Below are positions 1-9,164 of a DNA stretch of 42,056 bases, one piece after another. A program made the position numbers and the translations under genes. The stretch comes from an uncultured Bacteroidales bacterium. Lineage in GTDB: Bacteria; Bacteroidota; Bacteroidia; Bacteroidales; Bacteroidaceae. Position 1 is the first letter of the stretch. Every line of letters starts with the position of its first letter. The stretch covers positions 1 to 42,056 of the forward strand of contig CAMGHE010000002.1 in NCBI GenBank assembly GCA_946055775.1, read 5' to 3'. The notes beneath the pieces are model-generated. The model was given only the letters and a program-made list of their open reading frames with translations. It was not told the DNA's origin and made no database searches.

Positions 1-378
1 ACACTGCGGATGAAATCGGCGGGGCGGAGGATGGCCTTCAGCCATCCACAGAGCCGCTAATGGGCTTGTCGCTTTGAAATCACTGGTGGCAGAGTACATA
101 GAGACTGTTTACCGGACAGCAATAAACTTCTATAAATCTTTCGTGGTGTTTGAGCGGGGAAGGGATGGACGATTCTGTCGGAAAATACCCCTTCATCCAC
201 CCCTTGATGCGGCGCAGCGCACAGAGCCCGTTTTCTGCGGAATGTGCCGAAATAAGCGGTGATTAGCGAAATTTGGATACCCGATTAACGAAAAATGGAC
301 ATATCCAAAAGGCCTTTAGCGAAAGTTTTACATGAGATTGTGGCATCTTTGCAAATAAATGTAAAACCAGTAAAAGTG

Positions 379-1323
379 ATGACAATGAAAAAGAGCATGA
401 GAACGTTTTTCGTGACCCTGGCAGCCCTCTGTGTCTGCTGCTGCACCGTGAGTTTCATGACAGCCTGCAACGACGACGATGACGCGCCCAAGGTCAACGT
501 CAAGATAGGTACCCTCCGTGTGGATATCAATATCAAGGAAGTCTATAAACAGATGGACTATCTGAACGAGGCTCAGGCGTTGTTGGATAGCCAGCGCGTA
601 ATCGGCGCGGCCGTCTTGATTTATGACGAAGGAAACAAACTGGTCAGGGCGGACTTGGCCATCACCTCTAAGTTGGACACCGTAAGCTTGGATTTGCCCG
701 ATCTCAAGGCCGGCACCTATACCGTCTTGGCCGTGCAGCAGATGAGCGGTGAAGACAAGATTGGATTATGGCGGTTTAAGGACTACCAAGACCTCACTAC
801 CTTCCGCGTGATGTCCGACCGCTTCCCCTTGCCCGGCTATGCCATCCTGGCCATTGACCGACAGAAGGTGACCCTCGACGGCGATTCCACCATCACCCTC
901 ACCCCGCAGTCGATGGGCAGCCTCGTCCTCTTTGCCTACATGGGCCTGCCTGAGGATAAAGCGTGCGAGGAAGTATTCCTCTCTACCACCAACCGAGCCC
1001 GTGGCCTCTGGATGGACCCTGCCCGTCAGGGCGATGACCAGCTTTGGCGCGACGAGGATGCCGCCGAAGGCCTGCCCTACTACCTCGCTCAAATCAAGGG
1101 TGAGCAGGAGGGACAACGTCCGCCCAAGATGGGCTGGCAAGAGGTGTTCACCCTCGACCGAGGCACGCAGCGGACCGGCATGGGATTCAGCGACGATGAC
1201 TACATTGAAGAGACTATCGTCGACTTCGAATTCCAACCGGGCAACCATTACTATTTCTTATACGACTTCGATCGTCTTGAGGGGCAACGCTGGGGCTATG
1301 GCAAGGGCATAGTCATCCTCTAA
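379..1323 (+). CDS. Putative surface lipoprotein of unknown function (start moved from ORF 295 to ATG 379/385)
   Basis: Signal peptide MKKSMRTFFVTLAALCVCCCTVSFMTAC followed by NDDDD, a lipobox plus acidic export-signal-like stretch; the rest looks like beta-rich repeats. Confidence 0.6.
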   Translation: MTMKKSMRTFFVTLAALCVCCCTVSFMTACNDDDDAPKVNVKIGTLRVDINIKEVYKQMDYLNEAQALLDSQRVIGAAVLIYDEGNKLVRADLAITSKLDTVSLDLPDLKAGTYTVLAVQQMSGEDKIGLWRFKDYQDLTTFRVMSDRFPLPGYAILAIDRQKVTLDGDSTITLTPQSMGSLVLFAYMGLPEDKACEEVFLSTTNRARGLWMDPARQGDDQLWRDEDAAEGLPYYLAQIKGEQEGQRPPKMGWQEVFTLDRGTQRTGMGFSDDDYIEETIVDFEFQPGNHYYFLYDFDRLEGQRWGYGKGIVIL

Positions 1324-1435
1324 TCCACACGGATTGTTACTGTTGTCCGGTGAACAGCTCGCCCCCCCCGGCACTGTTTCCGGACAGCAATCACCTATTA
1401 TAGACCACAAAGCATACTGCATTAACACCCGGCTT

Positions 1436-2512
1436 ATGAGAATCAAAGCATTCCCTATCACCCTTCGGCCGGCCCTGCCCACTTCCGGGAAGATGTTGAC
1501 CATGCTGTTGGCCTTGTCCATGCTGCTGACGCTACCCATGCTGACGGCGTGTGATGACGACGACGCGGCCGCTGCCGACGGCAGTTGGACTGTGACGGCC
1601 ATCATGAGCGCCAACGGACTGGGCGACAGGAGCTACTGCGACCTCATCTACTCGGGACTGCGGCAGAGCGAGAACGCTCTGGACATCAATCTGCAGGTCA
1701 TCGTGCCCAAGAGCTACGCCGAGGCCGAGCAGTATTTTGACGCCTGGCTCAACGACGACCGTCACACCGATGGTCACCGGCTGCTCGTGGCCGCATCGGG
1801 CGAATACGAGGCCTATCTCCAGACCAAGGCCGACCGCATCCCCGACGAGGAAAAGGCCCGCGTGTTGCTCTTGGAGAGCGAAACCACGGATGCCCCCTAC
1901 TACACCCTGCGCCTTCCCTTCTACGGGGCCGGTTATACGGCGGGCTATATCACGCCCCTGCTCCATGGAGGCGACAGTACGGCCGTGGTGCTGGCCAATA
2001 CCAACGAAGCCACCATCACCGACTGCTACGCGGCCTTTCGCGACGGCTTCCTCGATGCCGGCGGCCGACGCCTCGATGTCTTTCCCCTTGCCGACGACCA
2101 GACAGGCTACAGCATGGCCGACTCCCTCTACCACCTCTGCTTCTCGCTGCGGGGGCACTACGGCGTGGTACTGCCCATTGCCGGCGGCAGTTGTCAGGGG
2201 GTGCTGCGCTACACCCGCGAATATCCCACAGACTTCTACACCATCGGGATGGACGTCGATCAGCAAGAGTCGTCCTACGCCGTGGCCTTCTCCATCCTGA
2301 AGCATATCGACCGGGCCGTGCTCGGTTTCATCACCTCGTGGCGCCGGGGCGAGAAACTGGAGCGCCACTACAGTTACGGGCTGGCCACAGGGTACATGCA
2401 GGTGCTCGTGGCCGACGGCAGCCGCTTTGACCACCTGCGCCAGGCCGTGGAGGACGTGCGCCAAACAGCTATACTACAGGAAGAAGCCTATGAAAAGAGA
2501 AAAGAGAAATAG
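1436..2512 (+). CDS. BMP/PnrA-like periplasmic-binding-fold lipoprotein
   Basis: Lipobox LTAC-DDDD; 'IMSANGLGDRSYCDLIYSGL' and 'YTIGMDVDQ' resemble BMP-family binding proteins; likely start ATG 1436. Confidence 0.6.
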   Translation: MRIKAFPITLRPALPTSGKMLTMLLALSMLLTLPMLTACDDDDAAAADGSWTVTAIMSANGLGDRSYCDLIYSGLRQSENALDINLQVIVPKSYAEAEQYFDAWLNDDRHTDGHRLLVAASGEYEAYLQTKADRIPDEEKARVLLLESETTDAPYYTLRLPFYGAGYTAGYITPLLHGGDSTAVVLANTNEATITDCYAAFRDGFLDAGGRRLDVFPLADDQTGYSMADSLYHLCFSLRGHYGVVLPIAGGSCQGVLRYTREYPTDFYTIGMDVDQQESSYAVAFSILKHIDRAVLGFITSWRRGEKLERHYSYGLATGYMQVLVADGSRFDHLRQAVEDVRQTAILQEEAYEKRKEK

Positions 2513-4616
2513 ACTGCACCGAAGCCTGCTCACCCTCTGCCGGGCAGTGCTGGCCTGCCTCATCCTAACCGCCTGCACAGACGACAAGGAGGAGCAGCAG
2601 GTCACAAAGACCCGGTTCACCACCTACAAGGTGGCCGTGGTCATGCCCCTCGATACCTACAGCAAGCCGCGCTACGAGCGCACTGCCGAGTGGGCGCTGG
2701 AGAACATCGTCGCCGCCCAGGAGGGATTGCCCCGGGGCGTAAAGATAGCCTTAGAGTGGTACGACGAGAACAGCGAACAGATGGAGGAGCTCGGCAACCG
2801 TCTGGTGAACGACAAAGACATTGTGGCCGTCATCGGCCCCTACAGTTCGGTCGATACCTATGCCTTGGCCAATGCGTTGCTCCGCAAGGGCAAACCCCTC
2901 ATCACCCCCTCCGCCTCATCGGCACAGCTCATCCGCGGGTTCTCCGGCATGGGCTTCCTCTGGGCGCTGGCCGAGAGCGACATCTCACAGTGCGAGGTGC
3001 TGCTGGCCAAGGCCTACAACAGCGGTGCCCACCGCGTGCGCCTCGTTACCTCGGACGACATCTACGGCGAGACCTTCAAGGACTGGTTCGCGTTTCAGGC
3101 CAAGGAGATGGGGCTCACCGTGGATGACGTGGCGATCTACGAGCCGGGCCAATGCACCAACGTGCTGACACAGGCCCTTCAGGGAGGGTCCGACTGTGTC
3201 ATCTTCGTGCCCTCCGACCGGGACGACGTGCTCACCGCCGCACGGCTCCGCGCCACCCTGCCCGCCGCCTCGCCCATGCTGATGAGCGACATGGCTTACG
3301 ACATGGCCCTGCCCGCACTGGGCGATATAGCCGAAGGAGCGGAAGGCGTGTGCATGTTTGCCAGCCCCGAGTCGGGATTCGAGGTGGCCTATCAGGCTAA
3401 GTTTGGCGATGGCGCCCCCACCGTTGAAGAGGCCAACATATACGATGCCCTCATGCTCCTGGCCTTCGCCCTGCGCGAACAGGAGCGCACCGGGGGCTAC
3501 GACCTCAACGAGCAACTGCGCACCATCGTCAGTGCAGAGGGGACAGACCTCATCGCCTGGGATGTCTGCGGCATGAACCTCGAGTTTCAGGCCATCGACG
3601 CCGGTAAGCCCTATAACATCTATGGCGCCGGCGGACCGCTCGACTTCGACAAGAAGGTCTATACCAACGTGCTCCGGTCCACCTACATCAACTTCGTGGT
3701 CCACAACGGCCACTTCGTCATCCAGGGTTTTGCCTCCACCGACGGCAGCAACCGCACCGATGCGGCCCTGGCGGGATGGAACTGGAAAGTCAACCATGTC
3801 GATTCGTTGGAACACGACGTCAATATGGAGTACCCCAAGTTGGGTGAGCGCTGGGCCCTGCTCGTGGCTGCCTCGACCGGCTGGAGCAACTACCGCCACC
3901 AGGCCGATGTACTCCACATGTACCAGATACTCAAGAGCCGAGGCTACGACGACGACCACATCGTGCTCATCATGGAGGACGACCTTGCCTACCACAAGGC
4001 CAATCCCCACCCCGGCAGCGTGAGCGTCTCGCTCACGGGCGACAACCTCTACCACGACGTGACCATCGACTACCACCCCACGCAGCTGCGCCCCACGGAC
4101 ATCGAGCAGATACTCAGCGGCAAACCCTCCGTTGCCCTGCCTCAGGTAATCCGCTCCACCGCCGGCGACAATGTGTTCGTCTTCTGGAGCGGCCACGGGC
4201 TCAACGGGCAGATGGTGTGGTGTGACGAGCCGGAAGGCATCACCACCGAGCGCATGAAGCAGATGGCCGAGGCCCTCCATGCCCAAGGGAACTACCGCAA
4301 GATGGGGTGGTTCGTAGAGACCTGCTTCTCGGCCAGCGTCATGAAGAGCATCGAAGGAATCCCCGGCATGATAGCCCTCACTGCCGCCGACGAACAGGAG
4401 ACCTCAAAGGCCGACGTCTATAACGCGGAACTGAAGGTGTGGATGACCAACCGCTTCTCCTCCACCCTCACCGAGTCGCTCACCGAGCACCCCGACATCA
4501 CCTTCAAGGACCTCTACTACCGGCTCACCACCAACACCATCGGCTCGCACGTCCGCCTCCTCAACCAAGCCTGCTTCGGCAATCTGAACACGACCACGAT
4601 GAAGGAGTGGCTCTGA
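2490..4616 (+). CDS. Lipoprotein: LivJ-type ligand-binding domain fused to C13 (legumain-like) cysteine peptidase domain
   Basis: Lipobox LTAC; N-terminal 'VAVIGPYSSVDTYALANALLRKGKPLITPSASS' is typical of Leu/Ile/Val-binding proteins; C-terminal 'WALLVAASTGWSNYRHQADVLHMYQILKSRGYDDDHIVLIMEDDLAY', 'NVFVFWSGHG' and 'MGWFVETCFSAS' match legumain-family motifs. Start ATG 2490 overlaps the upstream gene by 23 bp. Confidence 0.8.
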   Translation: MKREKRNRLHRSLLTLCRAVLACLILTACTDDKEEQQVTKTRFTTYKVAVVMPLDTYSKPRYERTAEWALENIVAAQEGLPRGVKIALEWYDENSEQMEELGNRLVNDKDIVAVIGPYSSVDTYALANALLRKGKPLITPSASSAQLIRGFSGMGFLWALAESDISQCEVLLAKAYNSGAHRVRLVTSDDIYGETFKDWFAFQAKEMGLTVDDVAIYEPGQCTNVLTQALQGGSDCVIFVPSDRDDVLTAARLRATLPAASPMLMSDMAYDMALPALGDIAEGAEGVCMFASPESGFEVAYQAKFGDGAPTVEEANIYDALMLLAFALREQERTGGYDLNEQLRTIVSAEGTDLIAWDVCGMNLEFQAIDAGKPYNIYGAGGPLDFDKKVYTNVLRSTYINFVVHNGHFVIQGFASTDGSNRTDAALAGWNWKVNHVDSLEHDVNMEYPKLGERWALLVAASTGWSNYRHQADVLHMYQILKSRGYDDDHIVLIMEDDLAYHKANPHPGSVSVSLTGDNLYHDVTIDYHPTQLRPTDIEQILSGKPSVALPQVIRSTAGDNVFVFWSGHGLNGQMVWCDEPEGITTERMKQMAEALHAQGNYRKMGWFVETCFSASVMKSIEGIPGMIALTAADEQETSKADVYNAELKVWMTNRFSSTLTESLTEHPDITFKDLYYRLTTNTIGSHVRLLNQACFGNLNTTTMKEWL

Positions 4617-4667
4617 TTGCAAGGGCGGAATACATAGAAGAAGTAATACATTAAAACCACAGAAACA

Positions 4668-6290
4668 ATGATGCACATCATGAAGATGAAGAGAATGATG
4701 GCAGCCCTCTGCTGCCTCTTGGCCCTCACCCTATGGACCGGATGCTCCGGCGACGATGAAGGCGACAATAACAGCCGGAAGCCGGCCGCCACGACCCTCT
4801 ACCGGGGAAGTCTCGAGCTGAAAAGTTGGGCCGACTCCACCAAGATTGCGGTGGAGATGCCGGCTATCGAGGAGACCTTCCTGCAGTACCTCGGCGTGAA
4901 GAGCCTCAAGAACTTCACCGTGAGCGAAGGCGACGAGGCTACCAACGATGCGGCCGTCGTACATCAATGCCAGTTGGCCGCAGCCGTGCTCGGCAAGGCG
5001 GAGTACGATGGCGACTATAAGTTGACCATCCTCAAGGCGGAGAGCAAAGACACCCTCTTTGTGTTCCGGCCTACGCCGGCCAACTTCGGGGCTTCAAGAC
5101 CCCTACGCGAATATCCTTCCTACCCGCCTGCAGAGGGGGAAGATGATATGAAGTACATCAGCGAGGTGGCCGTGGCAGCCTCCGCCTCAGCCAACGGCGC
5201 ACAGGTCGAACTGGCCAATCACGGCTTTATCGTAATCAACAACGACCTCAACGCAGGTCTGGGCGGTGACTACGTCTATATGGGCGTGAAATACACAGAC
5301 GACATCTGCGACGCCATCACCGGCTTCTACATCGTGGTGGATGCCCGCCCCGGCTATTTTACCAAAGACGGGCTGAAATACAATGCCGTGACCGCCTTCG
5401 GCAACAACAACGGCTCGCTCAACAGCAATACCGGCGGCCGGAATATGTGGCTATACGCCACCAAGGAGGGCACCTCGTGCGTCAACTGGATAGACATCGT
5501 AGAGGATGATAACCGTATGCAGGCCGACAACCTTGTCAAGGGTCTCAACAGCAGCCTAGGCAGATGGGACCAGTACAATGGGGTAGATATCAATACGGGT
5601 GCCGGCGGCAGCTACCGCTACATCCGCATTTGGTTCTCGGGGAAGTCCAAGCCGGCTGATGCCGGCCTGAGCGAGCTCCGGGCCGTTGACATGGGGCTGA
5701 GCGTGAAGTGGGCCTCGATGAATGTGGGAGCCGAGAAAGTGACGGACTTTGGCTCCTTCTTCGCCTGGGCCGAGACCAAGGGCTACAGCAGCACGAACGT
5801 CAACGACGGCCGCGACTTCTCCTTCAACGCCTACGTGGGCAACAGCGCCAACTACAAGATTGGAGGCACCACCGTGCTCACCGCCGCCGACGATGCGGCT
5901 ACCGTCAACCTGGGCGGAAAGTGGCGCATGCCCACGAGGGAGGAGGTGCAGGAACTCTGCGACACGCGCGTCAGCCCGGCCTATTCATGGGAATGGAAAC
6001 AGAACTATGGCGGCGTGGAAGGCTGCTATGGCTACCTCATCACCTGCAGAGGCAACGGCAACGCCATCTTCCTGCCTGCCGCCGGTGCCCGCATAGACAA
6101 TCGCATCGTGGACCAAGGCAAAGTGGGCTGCTACTGGTCCTCCACGGCGGACGACGAGCCGGTAGAAGACTTTTCTGATGTCACCGCTGAAGCCTGCAAG
6201 TTGGTGATAAGCCATTCTGCTCCCTACTCCGATGTCAACACCGACGCGTTTGTCTATGGCTTCTCAGTCCGTGCGGTGCAACCTTATTAA
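4668..6290 (+). CDS. Surface lipoprotein, paralog 1: N-terminal unknown domain, beta-prism-like three-fold repeat, C-terminal FISUMP/DUF1566-like domain
   Basis: Lipobox LWTGC-SGDDEGD; GGDYVYMG/GGRNMWLYA/GGSYRYIR repeats; 'AVDMGLSVKWASMNVGAEKVTDFGSFFAWAETKGYSS...GGKWRMPTREEVQELCD'. Confidence 0.65.
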   Translation: MMHIMKMKRMMAALCCLLALTLWTGCSGDDEGDNNSRKPAATTLYRGSLELKSWADSTKIAVEMPAIEETFLQYLGVKSLKNFTVSEGDEATNDAAVVHQCQLAAAVLGKAEYDGDYKLTILKAESKDTLFVFRPTPANFGASRPLREYPSYPPAEGEDDMKYISEVAVAASASANGAQVELANHGFIVINNDLNAGLGGDYVYMGVKYTDDICDAITGFYIVVDARPGYFTKDGLKYNAVTAFGNNNGSLNSNTGGRNMWLYATKEGTSCVNWIDIVEDDNRMQADNLVKGLNSSLGRWDQYNGVDINTGAGGSYRYIRIWFSGKSKPADAGLSELRAVDMGLSVKWASMNVGAEKVTDFGSFFAWAETKGYSSTNVNDGRDFSFNAYVGNSANYKIGGTTVLTAADDAATVNLGGKWRMPTREEVQELCDTRVSPAYSWEWKQNYGGVEGCYGYLITCRGNGNAIFLPAAGARIDNRIVDQGKVGCYWSSTADDEPVEDFSDVTAEACKLVISHSAPYSDVNTDAFVYGFSVRAVQPY

Positions 6291-6314
6291 TTACAACGAT
6301 TAAATGATGCCCCT

Positions 6315-7940
6315 ATGAAGACGATGAAGAACATCATGGCAGCCCTCTGCTGCCTGTTCGCCCTCACCCTTTGGACCGGATGCTCCGGCGACGATGACGG
6401 CGACAACAACAACCCGAAGCCGGCCGCCACGACCCTCTACCGAGGAAGCCTTGTGCTGGAGAGCTGGATCGACTCCACCAAAATTGCGGAGGAGATGCCC
6501 CGCATCGAGGAGACCTTCCTGCAGTACCTCGGCGTGAAGAGCCTCAAGAACTTCACCGTGAGCGAAGGCGACGAGGCCACCAACGATGCCGCCGTGAAGC
6601 ATCAGTGCGCCCTGGCCGCTGCCGTGCTCGCCAAGGCAGAGTATGATGGCGGCTACAAGCTGACCATCCTCAAGGCGGAGAGCAAAGACACCCTCTTCGT
6701 GTTTCAGCCCACGCCCTCCAACAGACCCACCCTGGACCCCCTGGACGGCATGGCCCACTCCGTATTGCCCGAGGATGACTACAGCCGTCCTACGAACTAC
6801 TACATCAGCGATGTAGCTGTGGCAGCCTCCGAATCGTCCAACGGCGCTCAGGTGGAACTGGCCAACCGTGGCTACTCCATCATCACCACAGACCTCAACG
6901 AAGGGCTGGGAGGCGATTACGTTTATCTGGGCATCAAGTACTCCACCAATGTCCATGATGCCATCTCCGATTTGTACATCATGGTGGGTACAAGGTGGGG
7001 CGGCGACTTCACCAGAGACGGCCTCACCTTCAGCCCCGTGAATCACTACGGCAACAACGACGGCTCGCTCAACAGCAACACCGGCGGCAAGGAGATGTGG
7101 CTCTATGCCACCAAAGAGGGAAAGAAGTGCCTCAAACAGCTCTCCGTGGTGGAGAGCGAAGACCGCATGGAGGGCGATGACCTCGTCAGGGGCATCAAGA
7201 GCGACATGAGCCTCTGGGACAATTACCGCGGCGTGGACATCAACACGGGTGCCGGTGGCAAGTACCGCTACCTGCGCAACGTCTTCTCAGATGTGACCAA
7301 GCCGAGCAAGACCGCCCAGATGGATAGCCGTGCCATCGACATGGGGCTGAGCGTGATGTGGGCCTCGATGAATGTGGGGGCAGAGAAGGTGACGGACTTT
7401 GGCTCCTTCTTCGCCTGGGCCGAGACCAAGGGCTACAGCAGCAAGGACACCGGCGACGGACGCTCCTTTACCCCCGATACCTACGTGGGCAACAGCGACA
7501 ACTACATTGTCGGAGGCACCACCGTGCTCACCCCCGACGACGATGCGGCTACCGTCAACTGGGGCGGAAAGTGGCGTATGCCCACGAGGAAGGAAATGGA
7601 GGAGCTCTGCAACACGCGCGTCAGCCCGGCCTACTCCTGGGAATGGAGACATAATTATGGCGCCGAGGGGTGCCATGGCTACCTCATCACCTACAAGGCC
7701 AACGGCAACGCCATCTTCCTGCCCGCAGTGGGTTTACGCTTCATGGACTTCATCATTGACCAAGGCAAGGTGGGCTGCTACTGGACCTCCTCGGTGGAGG
7801 AGTTAGAAGAAAATGAAGATTCCGATGTCTCCCTTTATGCCCACATGCTGATTTTCTGCGAAGGGGAGCCCTATGCCGAAGTCGGCTATGATTGTTTTGA
7901 CACCGGTTATTCCATCCGTCCGGTGCTACCGGTGGAATAA
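6315..7940 (+). CDS. Surface lipoprotein, paralog 2 (same architecture)
   Basis: Near-identical signal peptide and domains to the 4668-6290 gene. Confidence 0.65.
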   Translation: MKTMKNIMAALCCLFALTLWTGCSGDDDGDNNNPKPAATTLYRGSLVLESWIDSTKIAEEMPRIEETFLQYLGVKSLKNFTVSEGDEATNDAAVKHQCALAAAVLAKAEYDGGYKLTILKAESKDTLFVFQPTPSNRPTLDPLDGMAHSVLPEDDYSRPTNYYISDVAVAASESSNGAQVELANRGYSIITTDLNEGLGGDYVYLGIKYSTNVHDAISDLYIMVGTRWGGDFTRDGLTFSPVNHYGNNDGSLNSNTGGKEMWLYATKEGKKCLKQLSVVESEDRMEGDDLVRGIKSDMSLWDNYRGVDINTGAGGKYRYLRNVFSDVTKPSKTAQMDSRAIDMGLSVMWASMNVGAEKVTDFGSFFAWAETKGYSSKDTGDGRSFTPDTYVGNSDNYIVGGTTVLTPDDDAATVNWGGKWRMPTRKEMEELCNTRVSPAYSWEWRHNYGAEGCHGYLITYKANGNAIFLPAVGLRFMDFIIDQGKVGCYWTSSVEELEENEDSDVSLYAHMLIFCEGEPYAEVGYDCFDTGYSIRPVLPVE

Positions 7941-7982
7941 AGCGAGAACTGAACACCTTACAACGATAAAACAATACCCATT

Positions 7983-9005
7983 ATGAAGACGATGAAGAAT
8001 ATCATGGCAGCCCTCTGCTGCCTGTTGGCCCTCACCCTATGGACCGGATGCTCCGGCGACGATGAAGGCGACAACAACCTGAAGCCGGCCGCTACGACCC
8101 GGTACCGGGGAAGCCTCGTGCTGGAGGCATGGTTAGACTCCACCAAAGTGGCGGTGGAGATGCCGCATATCGAGGAGACGTTTCTGGAGTACCTCGGCAT
8201 AAAGAGCCTCAAGGACTTCGCCGTGAGCGAAGGCGATGAGGCCACCAATGATGCCGCCGTCCTACATCAATGCAAACTGGCCGCCGCCGTGCTCGGCAAG
8301 GCGGAGTATGAGGCTTTATACAAACTGACCATCCTCAAGGCGGAGAGCAACGACACCATCTTCGAGTTCCGGCCCACCCCATCCAACGTGTTGCTCCGTC
8401 CACAAGATGTCATCGAAACGGGTCCAACGTTTGATATCGGCGAAACGGCTCCATGGTTAGACCCTGACTCAGAAAAACCACGCAAACCTGTGAACTGGTA
8501 CATCTGCGACGTGGCCATTTCGGCTGACGCTTCCGCGAGTGCTGCCCAGGTGGTACTGGCCAATCAGGGCTATACCGTAGTGACCACCGACCTCAACGAA
8601 GGCCTGGGAGGCGATTACGTCTTCATGGGCATCAAGTGCACAACCAATATCTATGATGCCATCTCCGATTTGTACATCATGGTGGGTACAAGGTGGTGCG
8701 GCGACTTCACCAGAGACGGCCTCACCTTCAGCCCCGTGAATCACTACGGCAACAACGACGGCTCGCTCAACAGCAACACCGGCGGCAAGGAGATGTGGCT
8801 CTATGCCACCAAAGAGGGAAAGAAGTGCCTCAAACAGCTCTCCGTGGTGGAGAGCGATGACCGCATGGAGGGCGATGACCTCGTCAGGGGCATAAAGAGC
8901 GACATGAGCGCCTGGGACAACTACCGCGGCATGGACATCAACACGGGCGCCGGTGGCAAGTACCGCTACCTGCGCAACGTCTTCTTCGATGTGACCAAGC
9001 CGTAA
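7983..9005 (+). CDS. Surface lipoprotein, paralog 3, lacking the C-terminal FISUMP-like domain
   Basis: Same N-terminal and beta-prism-like regions as paralog 2; stop directly after VTKP; remnant C-terminal sequence downstream. Confidence 0.65.
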   Translation: MKTMKNIMAALCCLLALTLWTGCSGDDEGDNNLKPAATTRYRGSLVLEAWLDSTKVAVEMPHIEETFLEYLGIKSLKDFAVSEGDEATNDAAVLHQCKLAAAVLGKAEYEALYKLTILKAESNDTIFEFRPTPSNVLLRPQDVIETGPTFDIGETAPWLDPDSEKPRKPVNWYICDVAISADASASAAQVVLANQGYTVVTTDLNEGLGGDYVFMGIKCTTNIYDAISDLYIMVGTRWCGDFTRDGLTFSPVNHYGNNDGSLNSNTGGKEMWLYATKEGKKCLKQLSVVESDDRMEGDDLVRGIKSDMSAWDNYRGMDINTGAGGKYRYLRNVFFDVTKP

Positions 9006-9107
9006 AAACCGCCAAGACCGATGCCCTCGGGCCTTTGACTCGGGGTGTGGAGGAGTGGTTGTTCCGTCCGAAAGGTGCTATCGGCCGAATAAAACGGAAA
9101 TAATGCC

Positions 9108-9115
9108 TATCTTTG
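9108..9115 (+). promoter_or_regulatory. Candidate Bacteroidota -7 box (TATCTTTG) for the TPR/AraC gene
   Basis: TAnnTTTG consensus 50 bp upstream of the TTG start; no clear -33 box. Confidence 0.4.
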
Positions 9116-9164
9116 CGCAAGAATCAATCACGTCATCGCGACAGAAAGAGAAATAACACACGTC

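Noticed and set aside
2985-4286. 433-aa minus-strand ORF opposite the receptor-protease gene, and similar antisense ORFs (e.g. 1532-2464, 20393-21961, 32294-34177, 39917-41593)
   Set aside because: Antisense shadows of GC-rich coding genes; composition is low-complexity (His/Val/Gly-rich) with no recognisable domains.
4668-9005. Prophage or transposon origin of the tandem lipoproteins
   Set aside because: No integrase, transposase, terminal repeats or phage genes; tandem duplication explains the pattern.
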